64,000 nucleotides of DNA from Myxocyprinus asiaticus (Eukaryota > Chordata > Actinopteri > Cypriniformes > Catostomidae), in assembly GCF_019703515.2 (NCBI RefSeq), contig NC_059346.1, positions 55,688,001 to 55,752,000 on the forward strand, given 5' to 3'. Shown piece by piece: positions 14,701-27,300 of the stretch (the first letter of the stretch is position 1; every line of letters begins with the position of its first letter). The position numbers and the translations under genes were made by a program. The notes below the pieces were generated by a model. That model made no database searches. It was not told where the DNA came from and worked only from the letters and a program-made list of their open reading frames with translations.

Positions 14701-15260
14701 GTAACTAGAGGTGTAGTTCATCACATTAAACGAATATTCTGGGTTCAATACAAGTTAAGCTCAGTTGACAGCATTTATGGCATAGTGTTGATTACCACAA
14801 AATTATTTTGATTTGTCCCTCCTATTTAAAAAAAAAAAAAAAAAAAAAGCAAAAATCTGGGTTACAGTGAGACACTTACAATGGAAGTGAATAGGGCCAA
14901 TCTGTAAACGTTAAATACCGTTTCAAAAAGGTTTCAAGACACAATATAAGTGTTAACATGATTTTCGTGTGATAAAATCACTTACATACCTTTTCTGTGT
15001 AAAGTTATATCCAATTTTACAACTTCATTCCCATGAAGAACGCCGTAAAAAATGCAATCGCGGTAGTCAGCGATTTAAACTTCACTATAAATGAACAGCT
15101 CAAATACCACTCAAGTTTTAACAGAAGAATTAAGTGTTTTTTAAATGATATGCTTCACATTTCTGTTTTTAAACCCAACAAAAATTGGCCCCATTCACTT
15201 CCATTGTAAGTGCCTCACTGTAACCTCGATTTTTTGCTTTTTTTAAAGAAAAAGAGTCAA

Positions 15261-15323
<63 letters not shown>

Positions 15324-18300
15324 TTTGGTAATCAACATTATGCCACTAATGCTGTCGACTGAGCTTAACTTGTACTAAACCAGGAATATCATTGTGTTAT
15401 AAATGTCACTTGGTTTGATTATTTTTATTTTTTATTTTGTCTTATTCAATGTTTTTAATTGTGGCTTAGTTGTCAATTTTGGGTCACTGTACTGTATGTT
15501 TAAATTAAGTTTAAATGCTTGTAATGTACTTGTGATCCGTATATCCTGTGCGAGACGGTCCAGCCATGGTTCTGATGGTTTTGTGTGAACCCCAGCACCA
15601 GACCCTTGTGTCTATGTCTTGGCGCCCCAGCAAAGTACACAACATCACCATTTACTGTCGCCACAGCTACAGAGTAACCTGCAGTGGGTTATAAAAATGT
15701 TGAAAATGAATAAAACTGTGATTATTTTTGCAATTCTGATTGGTGATGCTAACTGCACAGAAATTACACACTTCAGCTTTAAATAGTGGTAAAATATTAC
15801 AAGTTTACAATTAAAACGAAATAAATAGACTGAATAGTGTGAGTTCACAAAATACTGTGCTGCAAACGTTGTAGTGTAATTAAGTGTGAGAAAGTATTTT
15901 CATTGTTTCCTCTACAACAGCACACAGTGAACTGTGGGTTGGGCCTGTATTTTGTTTTGAAACAGAACTGCATTACGGTTAAAGCAGCTGTGATGTCTGC
16001 GGTGGTTGCAGTACATTAGAGGCACAGTGTGCATGACTAAAAACTGACGTAGTATGAGTGAATATGTTCAAAAACAGCGCGGCTGCATTAACTGTTCACG
16101 ACTGCAGTGCAGGATATGGAAACATCTGCAGTTAGATGATAAAAATATCTTACCGCATACAGTCGACACAGTGAGACCAACTAAACAGAAATAAGTTTCT
16201 TCCTGCCTAAAATGAACACATCACACTTCATCAACAACACAACTGCATGTTGTATGGTTCAGTAATATTTACATAATTTTACTCAGAGTGAAAGTAAAAC
16301 TAAAATGTGTGAACATACAAAATGAAAAACCTGGCTTTCTGTTAAAATGTCATTTCTGTAATGATCACTTTTGTCCGTAGCACAAACGGTGCAGGAGTTA
16401 CACGTTAAAGTTGAATACTTATGTTAGTAATGGTCTTAGCAAGCATTAAAAAAAATAAATAATAATAATAATATATATGGCAAAAATTAATTATTTAAGA
16501 GTGTCTTACCCAGATATGAGTCGCGGATGTCCTCCTCTGTTTTTGTGGCATTAATAAATGAAGAATTAATTAGTTGATGAGTAAGATCCTGCACAATCCC
16601 TCCTGACCATGAGTATGCCCCAACTGCTCCAAACAACTTCAAACCCTACAGTAATACAGAGAGAGACTTTTCATTTCATTTAGAAAATCATATTACCACC
16701 ACTACATAACATAACTGTAAAATACCCCATCTGACTGTAGCTGCCCAGATAGCACACATACATGTATGTCTCTGAGATGTCTGTTTTAGATATTTTCATC
16801 TGGAAAGCCTCACAATCTAATTAACATCTGCTAAACATCATAAAAAGATCAGATTTACGGGGCCTGGGTAGCTCAGCGAGTATTGACGCTGACTACCACC
16901 CCTGGAGTCATGAGTTCGAATCCAGGGCGTGCTGAGTGACTCCAGCCAGGTCTCCTAAGCAACCAAATTGGCCCTGTTGCTAGGGAGGGTAGAGTCACAT
17001 GGGGTAACCACCTCGTGGTCGCTATAATGTGTGGTTCTCACTCTCGGTGGGGCACGTGGTGAGTTGTGCGTGGATGCCGCGGAGAATAGCATGAAGCTTC
17101 CACACGCGCTACGTCTCCGCGGTAACGCGCTTAACAAGCCACGTGTGGATTAGACGTGTGGATTGACGTCTCAGACGTAGAGGCAACTGAGATTCGTCCA
17201 CTGCCACCCGGATTGAGGTGAGTCACTATGCCACCACGAGGACTTAGAGCGCATTGGGAACTGGGCATTCCAAATTGGGGAGAAAAGGGGAGAAAAAAAA
17301 AAATCAGATTTACAAACATTCGTAAATGTCTCAAATACATCTGCTGAATGTCTTATTGACATCTGAGACATACTTATTGACATACATCTTATTGACTTAT
17401 TGGAGATGAGCAAACAACATAAAAAATACGTCTTCCAGAAGTAAACATACACAACAATGTCTGGGTGATGTACGTGTACTATAAAGGTGATTTTACTAGC
17501 TACTAGCTGGATTTGTAGCTAGGCCAAGCTTGTCATTTATGGTCATTAGCTGGTCTAGATGGTTTATTAGTGGGTGGTGCCAAGGTCGATCTTAACTCTC
17601 AAGATAGGGGGCTGTTCACACAGGATGCATTTTTGTATTCCGTCTGCAATGTTTTTTTTTATTTTTTTATACAATGGTATATGCTTCTGTTGAAGCCGTC
17701 AGTCCACGTCATATCAAATTCATGTTTAATAGCAGAATTCCAGGTGAAAAACTACACTACCCATGAATCCTGAAAGGAAACGATTCCCCAGTCAAAAAAT
17801 CACGACCAACAAAGCACGCCAAAAGCTCTCTGCAGCGACCGCCCACTCACATGATGCACTGCGAATAAAGCAAATTCAGTCAGTCTCCCTACATTTTCAA
17901 ACTACATATATATATTTATATAATATCTGAATATTTTGCAATATAATTAAAATATAATCTTATAATCAACAACTTTATGAAAAATATATAAAACTTTTGT
18001 TTTAATATTTAATTTCATTACATCATTCTCATTGCTTCATGGGATTGTAGATTATTCTCTCATGAAAGACATTAAGTACACAGTCATGTTTCTTTATGTT
18101 TTGTCCGATTTCAAATACTTTTTTGCTTCAAATCAAAGTTTGTAACTGTGAAGGTGAGGGCGTGGTCGAGCATCCATCTGGGGAGAGAGAAAGCGGTAAG
18201 GACATCCACCTGAGATGAACTGTGACTAATTACCATTTCTATGTTCACAGTGAGAGATAAAGGATGGCCCAGTCCACCGAAAGAGGGAGAGAGAGCCCAG

Positions 18301-21300
18301 CTGAGAAGCTGCATATGTGTTGGCCGCTGCCGTTGATCTTTTATATTGTAGAGCCTTAAGTGTGTGTGCGTGTGAAGATGTACTGTTGCGCTATAAAGTT
18401 TTGAGTTGATTAAAAGACATTCCTGTGTTGGAATTACCGTCTCCCGCTTCCTCTTTTGAATACGAACATCTGTTACACTGGTGCCGAAACCCAGGATAAG
18501 GAGGAATGTACGCTGCAATGGAGTCATCTTCGCCACTGGAGGAAGTGTCATATCCCTCACCAGCATTCACCAGGCTCAACACCAGGCCCTTGTGAATTTG
18601 TGGGTGGAGCAGCAAAAGCACTTCGAGGCACTCCTTCAAGGCCAAAAAGAGGACAGACGGGCATTGCAGAGCTTGGTACCCCCGGAGGCACACCACGACC
18701 CTGGCAACAATGAACCCCCATGTGATGTTGGTGAAGATGGGGGCGCAAGATCACCTGGAGGCCTTTCTGGAGCTCTTCGAGCACACAGCCCAAGCTCTGG
18801 AATGGCCGCGGGCGCAATGGGCAGTCCATCTCCTACCGCTGCTGACCGGGGAGGCCCAACTCATGGCCAACAACTCCCGGTCGACAACCTCCGGAGGTCT
18901 GAAGAAAGCCATCCTGCAGCGGGTCGGCCGCAGTCCCAAAAAGCATCATCAGTGGTTCCGATTCCTGAAGCTGAGCAAAGTCGGCCGCCTGTTTGCCTTC
19001 GCTCAACAGCTCCATGACGCCTTCCGGTGGTGGGTGCTGGCTGAGGAGCCCAGCGACCTGGGGGATGTCCACTGGTGTGGGCGTGAGGTTTGAGCCGGTC
19101 TGTTGGAGTTACGGGGAGCCGCGACACGTCCGCAAACAGTGTCCAGTGATGGAGGTAGGGATGTTGATCCGGGTGCCCAACACTCCACAGGCTGCCCCCG
19201 ATCGAGCCAGGACATACCAAATACCAGTGAGAATTGGGGGGGGGGTACATACCAAGCCTTTTTGGATTCAGGTTGTAACCAAACCTCCATTCATCAATGC
19301 TTGGTTCAAAATGGGGCACTGGATACAAATAATCAGATGAAGGTGAGGTGTGTGCAAGGGGATATTTATGATTTTCCTGTAGTGACTGTCACTATTCTAT
19401 ATCAGGGTCAAAAGCATAACACTGAGGCTGTGGTTAGTTCCCGCCTCACTCATCCACTAATTTTGTGTATTAATTGGCTGGCTTTTCCCAAAAACAATCA
19501 TTTGTATCGAGTGATGCAGGATGCTCAGTCAAAAGAAGATACAACCCAGTTGTTCGTACCAAAGAGTCGTCAGGAAATGTTGTTCCAGGCGGCTCCTCAT
19601 AGTCCGATGGCAGGTCATTTGGTATAGGGGAAAACACTAAGCTGTCTCATGGCCTGTTTCTATTGGCCGGGCATTCGCGGGGATGTTAGCCGGTGGTGTG
19701 CGATATGCCACAAATGTCAGCTGGTGAATCCAACGGCCACTCCAAAAGCACCATTGCGCCCTCTTCCGTTGATCATGGTTCCCTTTGACAGAGTTGGCAT
19801 GGACCTCGTCAGGCCATTAGAACGGTCAGCAAGCTGGCATCGCTTTGTGTTGATTCTGGTGGACTAGGCAACGCGATACCTGGAAGCAGTGCCTCTTTGC
19901 AACCTCTCAGCACGTAGTGTTGCGGAGGCACTCTTCAGAATAATCTCCCGAGTGGGGATTCCTAAAGAAATCCTCACTGATCAGGGCAGTACTTACATGA
20001 CACGTACACTACACGAGCTGTATGAATTATTGGGTATTAAATCGATTTGGACAAGCCTGTACCATCCACAAATGGACAGCTTAGTTGAACGATTTAATAA
20101 GACCTTCAAAAATATGATTCGTAAGTTCGTGCATGAAGATGCTTGGTATTGGGATAAGTGGCTCGAACCTCTGTTATTTGCAGTGCAAGAGGTCCCGCAA
20201 GCCTCCACGGGGTTTTCCCCATTTTAATTGTTATATGGGTGTAAGCCCCATGGTGTCTTAGACGTCATGAAGGAAAATTGGGAGGAGGGACCCTCACAAA
20301 GCAAAAATGATATCCAATACGTTCTTGACCTGAGAGCAAAACTCCATACACTGGGGCATCTATCACAGGAGAATTTGCTACAGGCACAAGAACGTCAGTC
20401 CCAGATGTATAACAGGGGAGTGTGACTACGGGAGTTTGCACAGGGAGATAAAGTCCTTTTATTACTACCCACATCGAGCTCTAAATTACTCGCAAAGTGG
20501 CAAAGGCCCTTTGAGGTCACACGGCAAGTTGGGGAAGTCGATTATGAGGTAGTGCGTATGGATAGAGGTGGTCGCGTATGGGTCTTGGGCAAGTCGCAAT
20601 TGCTGCAGTTTTATCAATTTGTGGTCACACCTGCCCGTGACCTAAGTGGAACCCAAGATAAATTTGAGGCTTGTTAAATTTACCACCTCAACCTACTAAA
20701 ACCATGGAGAGAGGCGGTCCCCGTATCCTTGGCAACGGTAGTTCCGGAGAGGGAGGAGCTCAGACCAGAGGTGAATTTAAAAGCCCATCACTTCACCCCG
20801 GTCCCTTGCAGAGACCTTCGATAGTAGCCGGCCAGCCCCAGAAACTGTCTCACCTCCTTTGGGGGGGGGGGGGGTTGGGCAGTAATAGAAGAATCCCAGA
20901 GCGATTGGGCCAGCCTGGTGATTCTGGTGCCTAAGAGCGATGGCTCCGTCTGGTTCTGTGTGGATTATAGAAAGGTCAGCGTGGTGTCAAAATGTAATGC
21001 TTATCCACTGCCTTGTATTGACGAACTGCTCGATCGGTTGGGCTCGGCTCCATTTTATTTGACACTGGATTTGACAAAGGGATATTGGTAGATCCCCTTG
21101 ATGCCGATGTTCTGTGAGAAAACGGCCTTCAAGTGGGTGGTCCTCACTCTCCGCTACTATTTGTTGGGACGACCATTCACCCTCTGCCAATGCCAGGATC
21201 ACATGTTGGTATCTGGCACACCAGCCATTTAAGTTCGAGGTGGTCCACAGACCGGGGGCACAGATGGCTGTCACGGACTTCCTCTCCAGAAAAGGGGGGA

Positions 21301-24300
21301 GGGGGGGTTGGGCAGTCTGGATGGTTCCCCTGGCCTGAGTTGGATGGTGGGCATATGTGGAGGTGTGGCCGTGGTCCAGCGGCCATCTGGGGAAAGAGAT
21401 AGCGTTAAGGACATCCACCTGAGATGAATTATGACTAATTACCATTTCCATGTTCACAGTGAGAGTCGGGGGAGATATAAGATGGCACAGTCCAACGAAA
21501 GAGGGAGAGAAAGCCCAACCCAATGCAAAGCTGCATGTGTGTTGGCTGCTGCTGTTGATCTTTTATATTGTAGAGCCTTGAGTTTGTGTGCATGTGAAGC
21601 TGTACCATTGCGCAGTAAAGCGAACGTTTTGAGTTGATTAAAAGACATTCCTGTGTTGGAATCGCCGTCTCCCGCTTCCTCCTTATGATCCAAACACAAA
21701 CATCTGTTACAGTAACGTTGTGGTTTACCTCAGGGCTGGTTGGTTTGCTTTATGAAATCTCTATGGAAGAAATGAATGGGAAAAATGCTTCCAGAACCAA
21801 GAAGACTGAAGTTGGCGGGCACATATACTATGTGAAGTCCCCCTTAAAGCTGTTGTGTGTCATTTCTGCACCACTAGCAGCACCAAATGGTTTTTCAGGT
21901 TTAAGTTAGTTTCTTCAAACACTCCTCCGTCTTCCATTGATCCAAAAAACAGATAACCCCACCCCAAATGTACGGCATTAGCAGAGAGGCATACAGTTTT
22001 CTTAATTGCTACTACACATGCACCGCTCAGTTAATTTTTTGCTGTTCACAGAGTCCACAGCTGTCAAATAAGCCGTTTTCATACATGAAACCTGCTAAGT
22101 TGCAGTAAAATTGCTGGACTACCTTTTCTTTTCGCTAGTCCTTTTATCATACCAAAAGTTATTTAGTCAAAAGTAAAATAATCTCTAACTGTTTCACTAA
22201 TCTGTCGACTACTTTCTTAATCCGCTTTGAAAGAGAGAAGCACTTTTGTTTCAGTGTGTGTCCAATTAGATGACATTTTCCTCCACAACGTAGATAATCA
22301 CCATTTTCGACTCACGCATCACAGGCTTACAACTAAACGTCAGTACTAGAATGCAATATTCGGTGGGGCACTTGTATGTTTAGCGGGGGCAACGCTGATC
22401 GTTTCGCTATCAGTCCGGGGGGTGGAGTGCCCCTTGATTGTTTCACTGTCAGTCAGGGTGAGGCAAACCTAGGGAGGCAATGCCCCCCAGTTTTTTTTAA
22501 AAACCATGCAGAGGGTTTTAATTTTTGATATAAACAAAAGCTACACATATTAATGTCAGACTGATAACATTGGGAAACATTACTGACCTTAGAGAGGGCC
22601 ACACTTAAGCCGCCCTGTGACAATTCCATCTGAAAAGAGCTGAAATTCCCTGTGTCAGTCCCTAAAGAGAGAGAGAGAGAGAGAGTGAGAGAGAGAGGGA
22701 GAGAGAGAGAGAGAGAGAGAGAGAAAGCATGCACTATGAGATTTTGTTTAATGAGATGCTAGTTTATTTTGTTTTTTCCTCTATTATTTCTCTGTACCTT
22801 CAATGGAGAATATTTTTTCCCTCAGCTGACTTAGAATTGAGATGAGAGCGCTGAAACTCACTGTCTCGAACACAAACTGAGGAGAGGAAGCGATTTTCTC
22901 CAGCTCAGAGAGAGAATACGCCTTACCAACCTGAAGAAGAAGAAAATGACCATCATGACACCCAGCATTTTGAGAATAGAGATGTTGGAAACAGATGCTG
23001 TTAATAGATCTTTAATTGTACATAATCCCGAATATTCCTTTCAAAAGTCTGAGTTTACCCCAAGGGCAAATCTCTTAACGCCTCGTTCAATGGCTATGGG
23101 GATGACATTTTCAAAAGTTTCATTGTCGTTTGACTTTCCATCAGTGATCACCAGCAATAACTTCTGAGAGTTGTTCCTCATGCCCACCTTCTCAGAAAAC
23201 ATCTGATCTCTGAGACAGAACAAAAGAGAAAGAAGCATGTGTACATAAACAAGTTATTAAAAAAATATTGCATATGGAATACAAGAAGGGGTCCTGTATG
23301 AATGGCTCCTAGGTCTTCCTCAGAAAGACTGAACTCAAGTGCAAAATGGATTGCTGTGGATTGTGTACCTGTGATAGGTTTATATTTAAACATATGGAAA
23401 TCAAACAAACAATATACTGACTTCTAAAACCATTTTTTTGCATGGTCTAATCAATGCTTTCATCAGCCACAATAATGCATTGGCTTTGAATTATCTTCAT
23501 TTGGGCACTTTTCACAGCAAATTTAGCTTTAAGTGATTAATTCCATTAATTAATCAGCAAATAATGTAATTAAAAGTTTTAGTCATTTTGTGTGGTACAC
23601 TTTACATGCACTCACAACACAAAGCGTATAGCAGAAGGAGTGTGTGTGTCGCCCTTTGCCTGCGTCACATATTTCATTAGCTCATCGGGGTCTGGATTCA
23701 CTGCAAAGTTCTCAAAGTGAAAGACAGCTGACACTCTGGTAGAGAATTTCGCCACAGCAACCTGAAATAGAAAATAATATTAAACAATAGAAATGTAACA
23801 ACAACAGACACACACATAAGCACAAACAAACCTGGGCTTTTGTGTCCAAGAACAAGCCAATCAAGTTCTTGATGAATTTGATCATCATTTTGAAATCCTC
23901 ATCGGAGATACTGCCAGAGTCATCAAACAGAATAACAGCATCCAGTGGGGGAATAACGTGACATTCTGAAAACACACAAACACAGAATCTGCAGTTTGAC
24001 ATAAAATAACAAATATAACAGTGTTTAGGGTAATGTGTTACAAGTAACATGCATTCTGTTGCATTCCTTCTGACCACCAGAGACGGTGCTACAGCAGTGG
24101 ATAATCGCAGCACCAGCCAGATAGGTCAAAAACATATACCGTCAAAGTCACACAGTGACATAAGCAGAGCTGAGGGAAATACAAGCCACTGCAGCTCGAC
24201 ACCAAGCATTTATTGTTTTCTCAATCTCGCCTTCGGATTAGATCATAAGAGTATTCATCGCATCATCAAGTGCAGCTGTTCTCTGAGCAGCGAATACTCA

Positions 24301-27300
24301 TCCTCCCAAGTTTTGACGATACTGTTTTGCATTGGATTGAATTATTTTTGTTCATCTTGATTTCGGTTGGTAAGTTAATTTCTAATACAGAGCTCATATT
24401 TATATAATGTTGGTGTCACTGTACCTCATGGTTCTATCCAGGGGTGTGTCATTTATGCTATTTGGCTAGGTATCCCCATTAGCTCATATCCTCGTTGATT
24501 TTACCTTTTTAATTGCTTATGAACATGTTGTTTTACTGGTTTTTGCATATCGCTGTTTAACACGCAGTAAAGATAAAGCGTTTTGTTGAAACTGACTAGT
24601 TTTGCATTTATCAAAAGTCTCACACTCTTTTTCTGTTTTCTTTTTTTTCAGTCTCTGTTATGGTAGAATTGGTTCTTGCTTATATTTCCGTTCCATTATT
24701 TTGTGTTCTTTCTCTTACGCTCTTATGTCGGTGCTAACCTTAGTTTTTTTTGAGCCAATAATTCTGAGTCAATGAATTGGTATTCTTCCTCCTCTCTGCT
24801 CTTCACGGTTCATCTGGGCAAAGTATATTTAGCAATCAATCCTTGTGGTTCTATCCGAAAGACTCTACTTACCACCACTGAAATTACTTACAACTCCATT
24901 TCTACTGCTTATCCCCTGAATTGCCGGCTCAGTTTTAATGAGCTTCTTGCTGATGATGGGCATGATCTTTACCCATCACCCCTGGGACTTCATCATCTGA
25001 GGGATGCACTTACTGACCCATGCCTGCATAGTAGTTTTCTGCCCCCTCTGTTCCACAGTTCTTACAGAGGGCCTTGTTGGCACTTCTGACTACTCACCAT
25101 CAGGTGTGGTTCGCTCAAGCCAGATTTCCCGAGACCTGTAAAAAAACCCTGAGGGACCTACCCATTGCCCCTGGACATCTTTTTGGTATGGATGTCTTTG
25201 AGGTGTTGGAAAAGTGCATGAAATTGTCTGAGACATCCAGCAGCTCACACAGGTGCAACGTGACCCATACTTCAGAATGCCAACAACACCTGCTAATCAC
25301 CATTACACACCTTTGCAGCCAAGCTTCTGTCACTTTCCCACCAATCAACCTCAGCCCCAGCAGAGTTTTCATGGCTCTGAAGATGCACAAATGCATTACC
25401 CCATGGTTGCCCCACCCCCCGTCATACCCCGGGGGCACTGCATCAGTACCCCATCATAACCTCGAAATGCATGAGATGTTCGGATCAGTGGTCGGATGTT
25501 TATTGGGACAACATCTGAGTTATTGGAGAGGCACAGTGTCGTGCCCTTGGGTCTTGACAACTTGTAAGTAAAGGATATACTTTGCAGTTCCGACTCTGTG
25601 CCCCAAAGTTTTCCCCAATGAAACAACTATTGTGGTAGACTCAGTCCATTCAGCAGCACTGTCTCAGAACATGTGTTCATTGAAAAGAGCAGTAGAGAAA
25701 GTTGTGCCAAGTTCAAAGGGGTGTTTTTTACTCAACATATTTTCTTGTTCCAAAGCAAGACAGAGGTTTTTGTCCAATTTTAGATTTAAGGAGATTTAAG
25801 TTTTTAAAGAGGCTTCCCTTTCACATGTTGCGCATGGCCAACATTCTTCGTTCGGTGACGGAGAGATTGGTTTACGAATGTCAACCTCATGGATGTATAT
25901 TTTCATGTTCTGATTGCTGTGCATTATAGGAATTTTCTATGTTTCAATTTAAGAACCATACATATCAGTTCAAGGTTCTGCCTTTCGGCCTTTCTCTGGC
26001 CCCTCGAGTGATTACAAGATGCATGAAGGCTTTGTCTCAGTCCCGGATGGCGGACATCCTGAAGCTTCTTGCTCAGTTTCTTTTGGGTGCAACTCTTCAG
26101 TAGGGGGTGTTACTAAGGCTGATTGGGATGCTGACAGCAGCCATCCCTGTGATTCCCCTGGAGCTGCATCACCTACGGCCCCTGCAGGTGTGGAATAACA
26201 GCCTTTGGTTGGACCCATTCCATCATTGTCATCGACAGATTGTAGTCTCACCTAGAAACTGGCTACATCCAGGTGAATGGAGGCTTCAGACCAGTGGATC
26301 TGGCAGGAGTTCGGTACGGCGGAGGTAAACCTTTTTGCTTCAGAAGAAACAACTCACTGCCCATGGTAGTTTGCCCAGATGGAAATGCCCAGTTCACTGG
26401 GACAAGATGCACTGTTGCACAACTGGCCGGATTGTCTCCTGTATGCTTTTCCCCTGATTCCTCTGTTGTGGGAGACATTTCACAGAATTGCTTGGGACAG
26501 GCTTCTGGTAGCACCATGGTGGCTGTCCTGACCATGGTTTCCCTTGCTTCTAACTCTGTTAGTGGGAAGACAGAGGCATCATTCTCATAGTTATCATTGA
26601 TAATCATAGCTGGATGGCCTCATTTGGTATCCAGAACTGGCTCGTCTGCAGTTATGGATTTGGACTCTGGGAATTCCCTCCTAGTGCACTGTGAGCCCTC
26701 GGTCGTTCACAATGTTCTCAATGCGAGGGCTGCTTCTACACGATTGCTTTATGCCTTTCGATGGAAGTTTTTCTGTTCATGGTGTGAGATTTGTGATTTT
26801 CTACTTCCTTTTGAGCTGTTAAAGAATGCAGACCTTAAGTTGAAGTCCTTAAAATTGGGCCACCTACTGGCCGTTACATCTAACAAAAGGGTTAGGGAGC
26901 TTCATCTATTGTCTGTGAGTCAGTCCTGCATGATGAAAACCGAGGGTACTGATGTCACCATCTGGCCCTACCCAACCTTCATTCCTAAGGTGCTCCTACA
27001 CCAGTTTATTAATCAGTCCATTGAGCTGTGTTCTTTCCAACCACCAGCACTTGAGTCCGAATGTTAAAGATGATTTCTTTTCTGTGTCCTGTGCCAGCTT
27101 TGAGGTGTTATGTAGAGGCTACTGGGCAGTTGAGACAATCTGATCAGTTGATTGTTTTTTACGGTGGTGTTAAAAATGGTGCCCCTCTGTCTAAACAGAG
27201 GCTGTTACAGTGGGTTGTTGAAGTCATCGCCATGGCATGCAAGAAGGCTCAGCAATCCTTGCCTGGAGCAGTCACTTGCCATTCCACCAGGGCAGTTTCC

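Larger units (their letters stand above)
18147..21711 (+). mobile_element. Gypsy-type LTR retrotransposon, Gmr1-like (integrase before reverse transcriptase), degraded
   Basis: LTRs 18147-18477 and 21356-21711 begin TGTG and end TTACA. The 5-mer gtaac flanks the whole element (18142-18146 and 21712-21716). A primer-binding-like tggtgccgaaaccc follows the 5' LTR, and a purine/G tract lies about 50 bp before the 3' LTR. Coding order on the plus strand is gag (SCAN-like), a zinc knuckle with one cysteine missing, protease DSG, integrase, then reverse transcriptase and the end of RNase H. This order is known for Gmr1-like elements of deuterostomes and differs from ordinary Ty3/Gypsy. At 3.6 kb it is shortened by deletions in the RT region, and several frameshifts and stops make it inactive. 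Confidence 0.88.

Noticed and set aside
16859..16935. tRNA gene
   Set aside because: A- and B-box-like sequences are present, but the segment is the head of a SINE with a body, poly(A) tail and target duplication. A second copy has the same structure at 34935.
18111..18566. Minus-strand open frames across the Gypsy LTRs (also 20987-21523)
   Set aside because: They lie antisense in LTR or pol sequence with no similarity to anything. The sense strand explains the region.
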